Part shown: positions 23,250 to 34,148 of the stretch, piece by piece
Layout: the number at the start of each line of letters is the position of its first letter
Numbering within the stretch: position 1 is the first letter of the stretch
From: Nitzschia sp. DOCU1
Lineage: Eukaryota > Bacillariophyta > Bacillariophyceae > Bacillariales > Bacillariaceae
DNA length: 64,000 nucleotides
NCBI GenBank assembly: GCA_951394045.1
Contig: OX595992.1
Location: forward strand, 2,046,001-2,110,000
Reading direction: 5' to 3'
Made by a program: the position numbers and the translations under genes
The notes under the pieces: generated by a model
Seen by the model: the letters and a program-made list of their open reading frames with translations, nothing else
Told to the model about the DNA's origin: nothing
The model's database searches: none

Positions 23250-26200
23250 TCAGTGCGGTCTATTTGCACTTTCACTTTCGTTCGGTGTACTTTCGTTCAC
23301 CTCGGAGAGTCGTCGTTTGGCGATTGCATCGTTCAGCAATTGTCGAATGACGCGGCCCATTTCTCGTTTGGCGTGATCAACGGCAGCACAATCATCATCA
23401 AGAGGATACAGCCGGTCGCACAATTCCATGGGATATTCCACAGCAGCCGACGTGCTCTTTCCTACTTTGGGCTTGAAGGGAGTCGGGTTGCAGCCAAGCT
23501 CCAAAAGAATCTGTAAAGCTTCTATGCGTCCATTCAAAACAGCCCAGTGAACAGGAGTTCGATGCCAACGATCCTTCCAATCTACAAAGGGCTTGTCCCA
23601 AGCTTTTTTGAGTGTTTCTGTCCCCGTTTCTTTCCACGTTGTCATGACGTGACGGAGTATGGAAGCATGTCCGGACCGTGCAGCGGCGTGCAGCAAAGTC
23701 TGCTGATTGCCATCTTTCATTACAATGGGTGCCCCTGCCTCAAGGAGATATTGGACGCAGCGGAGCCGTCTGGAATCTTCATCCGGCAAACCATCCATAC
23801 TCGAAGCTGCCAAGTGCAGTGGATATAATCCCGCAGCATCAGGAGATTTGAATTTTGCACCTTTGTATATCAAATGTTGAACCAAGCGATCGTCGCCCTG
23901 TGTACAAGCCAAATGTAACGGGCTGGAGTGAAAAGCAAACTTTCGATGAAAGAAGCCGCCACCGACTTTGCCTAGTCGCTTGCCATGATCGCCGTAATTG
24001 GGATCGGCTCCCGCGTACACGAGTGCAATCGCCACGGACGACAAATCTTTCGTAGTAGCTTGTAACAACGCCTCGAACAATGCATTTCGTGGTTTTTCTT
24101 TGGAATTGGCGGCATGTTGTTCGTCGTTGTCGTCATCGCCTGTTGCTGTTTCCAAGTCTCGCTCTCCACCCATCTCGCCATGAGGCGCAATGTTGTGTTT
24201 TTCAAGCATGTCGACATAGTCCCCCAGGCTCTTGGCCTGTAGCAAGTGGATCACATCAAAAGGACCATCAAACTTTCCATATTCACCACCCAGATAGCGA
24301 GTATTATCAACTTGATGATGCCAAGCATAAACGGCACGACTGATGCGGATCGCCGCCAAAGAGTCACCACCCAACATTTCCAAAGTCACGTCTGTAGTCA
24401 GCACTTCTTGCTGCAAAGGTTGCAGATTCAAACTTTCAGAAAGGGCACCGGCCAAGAATTTTCCCAGAGGACCATAATCACTGAGTAGAATGGACTTGCC
24501 CTTTCCTTGTTCCGTAGTACTACATTCGGACAATGGTGGCAGTTTTCGACGGTCGCGCTTTCCTGTCGATGACAGCGGTAGATTCGGTAGGAGCACATAG
24601 GTATTCGGGATGCAAGCCGCTTTGAGAGATTGCGCACATCGAGCTCGCAATAATGTCAACAGGATCCCTCCAGTAAGCAACAGCCCCGTCTTTGGAATCT
24701 TATCCTTGCTTGGAAGCTCGAGTTCCGAGAGGGCTTTCTCCGATACCACGCAGTAGGCAACAACCTCGCTACGATTGCTGCTCGCATCGTCAGTGTCCTG
24801 ATTGACTTGGACCATGCAGCTTTCCACCACCACGGGTGGTACGGACAGCCCCGAAGTGGATGACACATTGTAATCATCCACTATTGCGGCTTCTATTTCT
24901 CCCAGTTCGATTCGTACACCGTTCACTTTCACCATTCCTTCTTCGCCGTCAATGCGGCCTAATATTCGTAACGTGCCCGAGACTGCATCCACAATTCCCC
25001 GGTCCCCTGTTCGATAGTGATATTTTAGCACTCCATCGTCATCTGTCTCGGCCACAAACTTGATTGCCAATTCAGGGCGTTTCCAGTAACTCGTCCAACT
25101 ATCCAGCTGGGACCCTGACAATACCACTTCCCCCGTCTCACCTGGCGCCACATCCTGTAGCGCCGATGGATTGTTTTCTTGGCATAGTCGAATCGACGTT
25201 CCCCGAAATGGCACCCCAACATATTGCCCCGTTGAGCCCAAAGTGGCGTCATCGTCAAGAAAGATTTCTCCCGCTGTCTGATAGACACATGCTTCCGTCA
25301 CCCCATAGGTGGCGAATAATCGACAGCCTTCTGGGTCGTTGTTTTTTTTTGGACGCTTCCGCGCCCATTGTCGGCGTAGCAATTTGGGAATGGGTTCTCC
25401 ACCCAGAGCTACAACTTGCAAGGCGGGTAAGGCTGATGATGGCGCATTCACCATGCCCCATAACGTAGGTGTGCACAACACATGAGTAATCTCGAGTTGC
25501 CGCAAAATCGTTGCCAGACTATCCAATAACCGACTTCGTGGAGCCAAGGCCAAGTGCGCTTTGGCGTCAAAGGTTGCCAAAATGTCAGACAAGCATGGAT
25601 CAAAGGAAAGAGCACTTGCCAACAAGACAGTCGAATCCGAGTTAATGTCGTAAACTTGATTCTTTACTTGAAGATAGTGTTGGAGCGACTGAATCGAACT
25701 CACGCATCCTTTGGGCATTCCAGTGGTTCCGGATGTATAGACAATGTGTGATATTCTGGATTCGTTGCTGTTGCTTGTGGTGATGGTGGCACATGAAGAT
25801 GTATTCGTTCTACCGTCTTGTGCAGCTATAAAGTCGGCCGCATCTGCCACCCAATCTTGAAGCGTCCAATTGTCTTCAACGTTACCCAAAGAATCATAGA
25901 ACTCTTCCGCAAAGGATGGCGACACGTTTTGTAGCTCCAAGGCTTGAGTGACATAGGTTGCAAAATTGAGAACTTGGCAACTGCTGCCAGATAATGACTC
26001 TATCATTTTCTCTACTCGATCCATGTCCTTGGAAAGCCCATCATTTTCGCCTCTTCCCGAAACACACAAGACGAGGCGTGGTTGAATGTCTTGTAAAATG
26101 CGACGATTTCGTTCCATGGCCTCACTCGGCTCCAGGGGCACCAACATGGCATATTGCTTCTTTGCCATGGATCCAAAGGGTCGATTCAAGGCATGGACCA

Positions 26201-26669
26201 CCAAGACTGCCAAAGGTAACCAAGGTCCTTCGGGAATGGCCACCACAATTGGAATGCCTGTAGTAGAGTCTGCACCAACCTCCTGATTCGTCTTTTCATA
26301 TTCTCGGTCCAGATCTCGTCTCAGACAAGCGACGGTCACTGCCGCCGTGGACAGTAATTCCCTATAGTGGGCGCACAAAAGTTTGGACTCGGTTGTAGTT
26401 TGCGAATGCCACTCTTGAGGCTCCCAATACACGCACGTGGCTGCTGGTGGTTCGTTGTTGTCGGCAGAAGCATCCTCTACATCACCTCCTGAAATGAACT
26501 GTCTCGTGTCTTGCCACACCAGAGCCGGTCGGTCCATCCAAGCCGGAATTATCGTCATGGCAAACGTATACTTCCAGTTAAAATCAATGACAAATAGAAC
26601 GAGGATGTAAAGCAAAGATAATCTTGACGTCAGGGTCTGTCTCAAACAGCGTCCATTGGATAAGGTCAT
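23250..26669 (-). CDS. NRPS-like protein: adenylation + carrier + ankyrin repeats
   Basis: Single-exon frame of 1139 aa starting at a genuine ATG. Residues ~15-38 are hydrophobic, a possible signal anchor. The adenylation domain is complete: VYTSGTTGMPKG (A3, ~310-321), ALSFDPCLSDI with Asp357 where amino-acid-activating enzymes hold the alpha-amino group, ATYGVTEA (A5, ~453), YRTGDRG (A7, ~552), VNGVRIELGEIE (A8, ~583) and STGKRDRRKL with catalytic Lys704 (A10). A carrier domain follows with LGGDSLAAIR, Ser770 being the phosphopantetheine site. Residues ~910-1060 form three or four ankyrin repeats (SPLHLACTQGDD, YPLHLAASS, TLLHAAARSGH, TPVHWAVLNG). There is no condensation, reductase or thioesterase domain. 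It should load an amino acid on its carrier; the acceptor is unknown and may be recruited by the ankyrins. Confidence 0.87.
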   Translation of the reverse strand: MTLSNGRCLRQTLTSRLSLLYILVLFVIDFNWKYTFAMTIIPAWMDRPALVWQDTRQFISGGDVEDASADNNEPPAATCVYWEPQEWHSQTTTESKLLCAHYRELLSTAAVTVACLRRDLDREYEKTNQEVGADSTTGIPIVVAIPEGPWLPLAVLVVHALNRPFGSMAKKQYAMLVPLEPSEAMERNRRILQDIQPRLVLCVSGRGENDGLSKDMDRVEKMIESLSGSSCQVLNFATYVTQALELQNVSPSFAEEFYDSLGNVEDNWTLQDWVADAADFIAAQDGRTNTSSCATITTSNSNESRISHIVYTSGTTGMPKGCVSSIQSLQHYLQVKNQVYDINSDSTVLLASALSFDPCLSDILATFDAKAHLALAPRSRLLDSLATILRQLEITHVLCTPTLWGMVNAPSSALPALQVVALGGEPIPKLLRRQWARKRPKKNNDPEGCRLFATYGVTEACVYQTAGEIFLDDDATLGSTGQYVGVPFRGTSIRLCQENNPSALQDVAPGETGEVVLSGSQLDSWTSYWKRPELAIKFVAETDDDGVLKYHYRTGDRGIVDAVSGTLRILGRIDGEEGMVKVNGVRIELGEIEAAIVDDYNVSSTSGLSVPPVVVESCMVQVNQDTDDASSNRSEVVAYCVVSEKALSELELPSKDKIPKTGLLLTGGILLTLLRARCAQSLKAACIPNTYVLLPNLPLSSTGKRDRRKLPPLSECSTTEQGKGKSILLSDYGPLGKFLAGALSESLNLQPLQQEVLTTDVTLEMLGGDSLAAIRISRAVYAWHHQVDNTRYLGGEYGKFDGPFDVIHLLQAKSLGDYVDMLEKHNIAPHGEMGGERDLETATGDDDNDEQHAANSKEKPRNALFEALLQATTKDLSSVAIALVYAGADPNYGDHGKRLGKVGGGFFHRKFAFHSSPLHLACTQGDDRLVQHLIYKGAKFKSPDAAGLYPLHLAASSMDGLPDEDSRRLRCVQYLLEAGAPIVMKDGNQQTLLHAAARSGHASILRHVMTTWKETGTETLKKAWDKPFVDWKDRWHRTPVHWAVLNGRIEALQILLELGCNPTPFKPKVGKSTSAAVEYPMELCDRLYPLDDDCAAVDHAKREMGRVIRQLLNDAIAKRRLSEVNESTPNESESANRPH

Positions 26670-27259
26670 TCATGCAAGCGCAGAGTTCATGTCCTATCCT
26701 TCCAGCAGCATCCCCACACAATCCAACGTTTCTTTTGCGCTTTGGATTCCCTCCGCGAGGCCCCTTTTAGCAGGATTTGTTCCACAAAAACAAATGGTTC
26801 TTTCAAGTGGGGACAAGCCGTCGTTGATGAAAATGGGAATGGACGGTCCTCGTCGTGCCGGTCATAAGAAAAAAGGGAGACGAACCTTTCTTGGTCCAAT
26901 CAGTCGAAGATCTGGGTGTGACACGACACGGCGCCCGGCGAACGTCAACCGTCTTTCCGCCGTTCGTTCGGCATCAGTTTTTGCTGCCGAACCCCCCGCA
27001 AAAATTGAAGGCAGTTCTCATCTTTTTTGGCTGGATGCACTACACGCCACAACATCTTTCAATCGTGGAGTTACCCTCTTTGCATTCGAATCATTTACCA
27101 AGTACTAATAAGCATACACTCACCATTGTTGTTGTTGTTGTGTGTGTGGAAAGTTTTCAACTCGAGACATTTGAGTTATAGAGATAAGACCAGTTGTGTC
27201 TTTGCACGGACGACAAGATAAACGAGGCGCCAGCCTTTTCAGGTTTGCTGTGCACGAAC
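26670..27259. other. Intergenic between divergent genes
   Basis: Holds the upstream regions of the NRPS-like gene and the CCCH gene. A 150-codon plus-strand frame (26656-27108) has no recognisable features and overlaps the NRPS-like start, so I do not call it. Confidence 0.4.
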
Positions 27260-27841
27260 ATGAGTGACGAAGAGGGATTCTATTATGGATTCTCGGGATT
27301 AATGATCGGACAAGTAATTGCTGGGGGGATCGATGACAATGATAATAATAAAAATGGTTGGCCCTTGAGTGAGTCCGAATTGGATCGCATGGCATCGGCA
27401 CAAGGATGGACCAAACTTTCTACCGAGAGCTCGACAGCCCCCATGAGCAGTTACCGTAAAGATTCGAGTCGATTGAATTTTTGGTTGAGCACGGGAACAG
27501 TGGGTTCGTATTTGGATCATCCCACTCAAGGCAAAACTCAACTATTTCGGCGTGAAATCACCATGGACGAAGCACCCCAGTTGTTTGCCAATCCTCGCCA
27601 ACATACGGGCCGTGGGTATCAACAACGTGGTGGCAGAGGTCGTGGACGTGGACGTGGACGAGGTGGTGGTCGTGGTGCTTGTCGTTATGGCTCCAATTGT
27701 CATCGTCCCAATTGTCCCTTTGACCATCAGGTTGGTGCTGGCCGGGGTCGGGGTGGTGGCGGTGGTGGTCGGGGTCCGTGCCGTTATGGGGACGGATGCA
27801 ATCGTTCCGATTGTTGGTTCAGTCATCCCGACGGACGCTAA
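27260..27841 (+). CDS. RGG-box protein with two CCCH zinc fingers, RNA-binding
   Basis: 193 aa from the first ATG at 27260. The N-terminal ~110 residues have no known domain. An Arg/Gly-rich RGG-type stretch (~123-142) is followed by two zinc fingers, CRYGSNCHRPNCPFDH and CRYGDGCNRSDCWFSH, both C-x5-C-x4-C-x3-H, separated by a second Gly/Arg-rich linker. This spacing is that of the Nab2/ZC3H14 type, which binds polyadenosine RNA. The combination strongly suggests an RNA-binding protein of the nucleus or of mRNP granules; the exact role is inference. Confidence 0.82.
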   Translation: MSDEEGFYYGFSGLMIGQVIAGGIDDNDNNKNGWPLSESELDRMASAQGWTKLSTESSTAPMSSYRKDSSRLNFWLSTGTVGSYLDHPTQGKTQLFRREITMDEAPQLFANPRQHTGRGYQQRGGRGRGRGRGRGGGRGACRYGSNCHRPNCPFDHQVGAGRGRGGGGGGRGPCRYGDGCNRSDCWFSHPDGR

Positions 27842-28604
27842 AAAGAATGAAAATGCCTTTTGATGTTGATTGCATGAATGGGCGATGGATCGCAACCACC
27901 ATACTTGGGGGTTCATCCGCTTTAGGAAAAGGCATTTTCATTGCCTCGGTCATGCGGAGGGGAAGATGGCCAATGTATATCTAGAAAGAGTGAATACCTT
28001 TCGACTTCTCTAGACTAGCTCACTGGAAGGCTCCTATCGGTAGTCTAGAGTTATTACATTAAGAGTATAGTCGCAAACTCTACTCATTTGTCATAGTCGC
28101 CCAGATCTTCCTTCGGATGGATAGAGGCAACCGAAGTACCTAGTCACAAATCATTCGAAGGAGTCGACAACTGTCGATTCATTCGACAATCATATCGGCC
28201 CAGTCGCGGCATTTATTTCACGAACCAGTCCCGATCGGTATCGAGATTCAGAACTGCGGAAGCACTAACTACGAATGGGCAAAATTTCTTTTGCTTTCGT
28301 CCTAGTCCTTGTACAGCCGGCTTCATCAAAATCGTTTCCTACAACTAGATACGAAACTCCTTACCCACAATTCGTTATTGAAAATTTGTCAAACCTTTTC
28401 TTAAAGATTAATATTATGAAGAGGGAATGAGACCACTGCCTTTGACGCACTGGCCCCGTAAGGATTAACGTCGTCCGGAGACGAGAACATGTTCTGGATT
28501 GGTCATTGCTACTGTATACCATTCTCTGGTTTATGAAGTTGATGATGATCTTCGTCGTCCGTTGCCTCATGAAGCGATGGTTGCTTCGCTGCTACAGATT
28601 CATA
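27842..28604. other. Intergenic between convergent genes
   Basis: 3' regions of the CCCH gene and of the J-domain-like gene. The plus frames at 28499-28871 overlap the 3' end of the minus gene and are its shadows. Confidence 0.4.
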
Positions 28605-31326
28605 TTAAAAGACAAATTGATCGCATCGATTCGTCGAACGGAACAAAATCCGATCCGAATCGAACGGTTCAAATGGCAGGTCCACCTTTCCCGGCGCCGG
28701 TCGCCGGCCTCTTATCAACGCGTATTTGCTTTGGATTTCAGCGGCGGTTGGTCGGCGCGGGCTAACACTTGGGGAATGAGTGTCGAAACCCACGATTGTC
28801 ACATCCTCCTCGTCAACGCTGCCAACAAAGGCAAGCATATTGATTTGTGTTGGTATTCTTGGCCCGTTTGACGATGGGTTGACGTTCTTTGGGGGAAGGT
28901 GCTGGGTTGGCGGCGGTGGAGGAGGAGGAGTAGGCACCGTCAACGAAGCAACTGGTCGTGGCATGGAGCTCATAGTGCTAGAGTCGTTGTCAGACACCAA
29001 GTCATTATCCAGGGACGGATCTGGGACGACATATGCATCCGGGTTATCGAGTATCGATTTTCGGCTTGCCATTTCTAGGGCGGTGGCAAATGCAGGAGGG
29101 GGTGCTTCTTTTTCCTCAGCCCCATGCGGTGAAGTGGTAGGCAGGAAGCCGCCTCTAGGTACCTCCCCGTTATTGTGGGGTGCGTGAATCGCAATTGTGT
29201 CGAGCACACGCTTGGATGATGTTGTGGAAGTTTCGTGCTGCAATTCTGCAATCGGAGAAAGAACTTGAGCGTTTGAGACTCGGGGGTCGTCGAACTGGCC
29301 TTCTCCCTCAGTTGATTCGACTTGACCCACAATGGTAACTGTCTCAGTAAATTCGGGTGCAACCTGCTCCGACTTGGAGGAGCTGGTAGCGGTGGAAAAC
29401 GTACAGGAACGAACGATATTCACCTTCCCCAAAGAGCTCGACTTTCCCGCGTGGGTAAGATTCAACGCAGATATGACGTTTTGGTGGAAACGAGTCTTGA
29501 GACCTTGCAACAGAGCTGGTACACCAAATGCTGTCTGAGGCATATTCTGGCCGTCTTCTGCAAGGTCATCCTCTTCCAAGCGAGGACTGTACATTTCTCC
29601 CACGCGGGGACTGTACACTTCCCCCGCAAAATTGATAGTCTTAGTGCCTCTGCTCCCAGGTGGGGCAAGCTCGTATTGGGGTGCCACATCGTTACCGGTT
29701 TCATCCAAGTCGTGGTCAAGAAGGACATCCCTATAGAAACATACTTCAATTCCTTGGGAAGAGGAGGCCGTTCCTGCGCTATTAGAACGGGATAGTTTGA
29801 CGGTCGAAGAGTAGCTGTCACGGGACGGTAATACCTTGCAGTTCTCGTGCGTGTCCTTGGTTTCTCCGCCAAAACTATGGAAGGTGAGAACGTTTTCCAG
29901 ATCGGTATCATCGGATTCTGTGCTGTATGAAGAAAATGCGTCAAGAGCACCGGATCGCGAGTCAGAAGTTGATGCGGCATTGACGCGACCACCTCGCCTT
30001 CGATCCACGTCTCTTTCATCTTCGCCGTGGCTGGATTCGTCTTCTGTCGAGGTTCCGTCGTTTGTATGTTTACTTGTATGGGTTTCTCCCCCGGCGGCAT
30101 CCACGTCCCTTTTGATTTCATCCAAATTCAACGCATGGTTCTTGCGAGCAATAGACGGGGCAACTGTAACGGAAATGCCCCCCCGAAAGATCTGCAAGCC
30201 CAGGAAATTGAAAAAATCCATCCGGAAGAGGATGGAAGTGTACAGAGCTTGATTGACCAAGAGCGAAACCACCACGCCGACTTTGACACTGCTCGGACCC
30301 ATTATCCAGGCAGCATAGTAGACAATTGCCGCCAGTACCGCACCGATTGACTTGGCAACACCTCGAATAAACACGTGTTCGTTTGCCGACGGTATTCCGA
30401 TTGTCACGCGGAATGGATAAACAACCGCTGAGACGAGGGTAATGGCGATGGAAGCGGATATCTGATCTACAACCACAAAGGGAGCCGATGCCACGATAGC
30501 GACTGTTTGTCCCCTTTTCCGGGTGTCGCAATGAAAATATTCTGAGCAAAGATCCCGAATCTCGTCCATATCTTTTCGGCTAGGATCGTTGCCACGTAGC
30601 CAGGCCCCAAAGTCCTTTTCAACAAGCACTGGGTAGCGCGTGAATCCGTACCAGAAGCTAAGCAGACAAAAGGAAAGAATCACACACACCCCTCCAACGA
30701 CATTGAGGTACCACTCGTTCTCGTCATTATTGAGCAAAGAATAGGCACAACCTACACCGAAACATGTGAGAACACTGCTCTAGATATCTCTTCACTTCCA
30801 ATAGATCCAACTTACAAGCAGCCACGGTCCCCCAAGTTAGAATGACTTCCACAAGAGCAAGGGGCAAGTCAATCTTCGTTTTCAAGTGCCAGCTGCGAAG
30901 AACCCCCACTTGGATTCTACCACATGCGGGAAAGCTATGTGATTTCCCCATGTGTTCAAAACGTTCCCGAAGTGCAAATGAGTATGGAAGTCCCACTATT
31001 CCACCCTCTTCATGATAGAGCTTTCGGAACTTTCCGAATTTGTTCTCATACGTCCTCCGAGCGTCCTTTAGGGTCAAAATCCCTCCCGTTTCCCCCGTCT
31101 CCACATCCGATCCAAGATTTTTCAGGGACAAGTACGCCTCGCTCAGTCTGACAAAAATAGCAGACGCTTCTGGATCGCTCGGTCGATTTCGCGGATGATG
31201 CTTCCAGGCCAGGTCTCGGTACGCCCGGGTGATTTCGTCCCTAGAGGCCGAGCTAGGGCACCCGAGGACTTCGTAGTGATCCTGTGACGAATAGTTAGGC
31301 CTTGATGTGACTCGTAAGTCCGCCAT
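28605..31326 (-). CDS. Membrane protein with degenerate N-terminal J domain
   Basis: Two exons, 31326-30816 and 30751-28605, with a 64-nt intron (GTAAGT...GTGTAG, phase 1). The product is about 885 aa. Residues ~15-75 form a J domain: DHYEVLGCPSSASRDEITRAYRD, then WKHHPRNRPSD. The obligatory HPD loop is HPR (His44-Pro45-Arg46), so stimulation of Hsp70 ATPase is doubtful. From ~150 to ~330 there are about five hydrophobic segments, including VVGGVCVILSFCLLSFWYG and VVVSLLVNQALYTSILF. The remaining ~550 residues are Ser/Asp-rich, probably cytosolic and disordered, with a Pro run (TPPPPPPPTQ) near 820. The organelle is not evident. J proteins fused to multipass membrane regions are known, but I do not recognise this family. 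Confidence 0.72.
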
Positions 31327-32092
31327 GGTGCAAAATCAATGGCAAAGAAGTGGTAATGATGGGCAAACCAGGCGGAAGACGGTGAAAAGTACTTTTTTGC
31401 AGATGACAACTCAAAGATGAAGTCACACCACACAGTTGTGTCTCAAGGCGGGAGGAAGGAACCGCGGATCTTGTAGAGATGGCTCGTGCCAATACAACGG
31501 AGATCCGGATTTATGATTACTTAGGCAAAGAACTTTCCATGTGAGTCCTCTGGCCGAATTCATTCCCGTAGTTACTTAAATTCGGCGACAATTCAGTATC
31601 GAGTAATCCGTTGAAGCTCTAAGTAACATACTTCTTTTCGAACAAACTCGCGCCAATTTTGGAATGAGTATGGTATTTTGAGCCGAGCCGGGTGGCCTCG
31701 TGTGTCGCCATTTTCTTGGGGGGGGAGTAAAGTTTTTAAATTTCCCGCCATCGCCATTCTCCTCCGACGATGCCCGCTTCAACCAATGAGGTTCTTTGGA
31801 ACGCCGATAGTCGCACGATAAACCGAAGTATCTACAAGGCGGTGTTTCCTAATGTATTTCGTACATGATGCCGGTCAAGGAGACTCAATAGCTATTCCCC
31901 TCGAGTTCCTGCCATGGGACGTTTCACTATTTCTAGTGAAAAAGTTGAGAAAACAGATTTGCTGCCCTTCCCTGCTTGAGGATGGTCATTAGATAGGACA
32001 AAAAGCATATCAATATTATTATCTTAGCCCCTAGTAGCTTACATTTGCTTTATATCCCCGTTTGCCCCAGCTGGGGACTATTTGTGTAAAGT
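31327..32092. other. Intergenic, no gene seen
   Basis: Contains the upstream region of the J-domain-like gene. Short frames on the minus strand (31295-31782) carry no domain. Confidence 0.4.
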
Positions 32093-33550
32093 CTAGAAGC
32101 GTCGACCTTTTGTGCCGAGGAGAGCCGCTGCACTCATGCCAACAGCAACGACTGCCCCCATTGCTAGAAAACTCGTATCCCGTTTGCCAGGTTCTGTGGC
32201 TGGCTGATTTTCCTGTGCCTCCTCTGCCTCCGACCCCGTCCTGGTACCAGCGTTGTCATGATTGAAGGATTCACTATCATCTGCCGTTCTTTTCTCACCC
32301 ACGACCGGAAAAGACACCCGCTCTGTATTCATGAGTTCGTCCTCAGATCCCCGGGTACTATTAGTAGTGCAAGTCTCACCACTGACTGAGACGTCGACCT
32401 CGTGGCTTGTTAGAATCGAAGCGAGATAGTCATACTCGTCTTGGGACATCGTGCCATTGACGAAATTATCCAGACTCGGAGCTGAGCCGTTCCGCCATTT
32501 GTTGAAGCTTGCATTTAAGGCCTGTCGAATGCATTCTGTTACCCCCTGGTAGAGTGTCTCTGTTGAGTGGACTAAATAATCACCGGGTGACAAGATTTTC
32601 TTCTCCCCTGAGGGCACTTGAATGAAATAAACAAACGCTCTCCAAAATGAGAAGAACATGTCATTACCGATCTGAGTGATGAGTCCCTTGAAATCTTTTG
32701 CATCTTTTCGACATGGACGTTAGCGTGAATATGCCACGAGTTGCGAGACCCACAGCGACTATGCTTTTGCTTACCTGATCGAAGCGTGTAGTTGAGCAAT
32801 GACAAGCTCAATACCAGTCCAACTATGTTCCGTGAAAACAAGACCATTAATGACAGCCATAGGATCGTCCGTTTGGACGCGTCATTTTGATGCGGCAAGT
32901 CTTCCAGCAATTCATTCTTATCTGGTGACGACGAAATAAATTCTGCTTCTGAAATTAGGTCGTCCAGAAGTTCTTGATCGCAAGTGTCATCCCATTGTCT
33001 AGCACACGCCTCAACTGCATCGAAAAGGGGAATACTTGGTACTGCGATGCCTTGATTACTTGGCGTATTTGTCTTCCAAAATCCTTGGGTGCGTCGCAAG
33101 ATGGACTCCTTGGAAGCACGATAGCTATGCAAAAAAGCGATGGCCTCTTTCTGTCGGTGCTTTTCTACCTCGAGCTGCTTTTGACAAGACACGACGGAGG
33201 GAATTCCATTTTCATCAGCGCGAAAGCGGCGCAATATCTCTGTGGCTTCTTTCCGATGCCTTCGCTCTTCCTCCACTAGGTCTCGTTGTTGTCGGAGAAA
33301 GTTGGAAATTTCCTTCGGAGCTTCGGCATCAGACAATCGAGAAGCTGGTGTACAGTCAGTGAACGCGGCAACGAAAAGTAGGCAGGTGAGATTATTCGAG
33401 ACAAACAATATGCCAATTTGACGCTGCCTACTTACCCCCTGTAATGGTAAGACATTTCTCTCGAAGCAATTCCAGCTCCTTCCTTCGTTGATCAGCTTGC
33501 GCACGGTAGTCCAAATAACGCACCACTTCTTTTGATAATGTGATATCCAT
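32093..33550 (-). CDS. Coiled-coil membrane protein of unknown function
   Basis: Three exons rebuilt from GT-AG sites with phase-1 junctions: 33550-33436, 33344-32775 and 32694-32093; introns are 91 and 80 nt. The product is about 428 aa. The N-terminal ~130 residues are charged and helical (QADQRRKELELLREK, then FLRQQRDLVEEERRHRKEA), typical of a coiled coil. A hydrophobic segment lies near residues 200-225 (WLSLMVLFSRNIVGLVLSLSLL) and a second at the C-terminus (FLAMGAVVAVGMSAAALLG), which ends KGRRF, like a tail anchor. Between them are ~180 mostly polar residues. Nothing identifies a family. The spliced model explains why two long overlapping frames exist here. Confidence 0.62.
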
Positions 33551-34148
33551 GATGGTGACGATATTGATTCCAATGGATGATGTTATAAATGATAGCTATG
33601 ATAACGGCGTTGAAAGTCTCTATCTCTCTGTCGACATTGTCTTCAAGAGATTGCTATTTGTTCTATCCTTTTTGTGGCAGGAAACACCATCGACAGTCCG
33701 AGGTTTGGGGACGTTGAAAACGTGATGGCGAGAGGTGTCAGCATATTACGAAAGTAACATATATGCCCCGCGAGTTCTACTTGTTTATTAGGCGAAAGGC
33801 TAATATGGGATAGTGTTGATTTCGCGATCCATGTGCATTGCCCGTGGCCGCCAACGTCTCATTCGTGGAACTTTCCAAAACGGCCGACCCTGCATATCCA
33901 CGAATTCAACGGTTGACCTACCGTTATTTCTGCCACCATCACATGTGTTTCCCGCCACGAACGATCGTCATCGCAGAAATGACGACATCTTTCCTTGGGA
34001 CCCATGTCGTTGTCGGGATACCATATCCTGCTCATCATGGGGGTGGTTGTCTCCTCATCGTCCTGTACACCAAACATGTATGCCATCTGCACTCAATGAC
34101 AGCAGTAAAACCTTTGTGCATTTTCGATAAATAATTCCAGCGTACGAC
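33551..34148. other. Intergenic, possible small ORF
   Basis: Lies between divergent genes. A 77-codon minus frame (34092-33859) begins MQMAYMFGVQDDEE and has mixed composition, but nothing supports translation. Confidence 0.35.

Noticed and set aside
26656..27108. 150-codon plus-strand frame
   Set aside because: It overlaps the start of the NRPS-like gene, has no ATG at its beginning and no protein-like pattern.
33813..34134. Overlapping ~100-codon plus frames
   Set aside because: Cys/His/Pro-rich composition without pattern, in the gap between divergent genes; likely chance.
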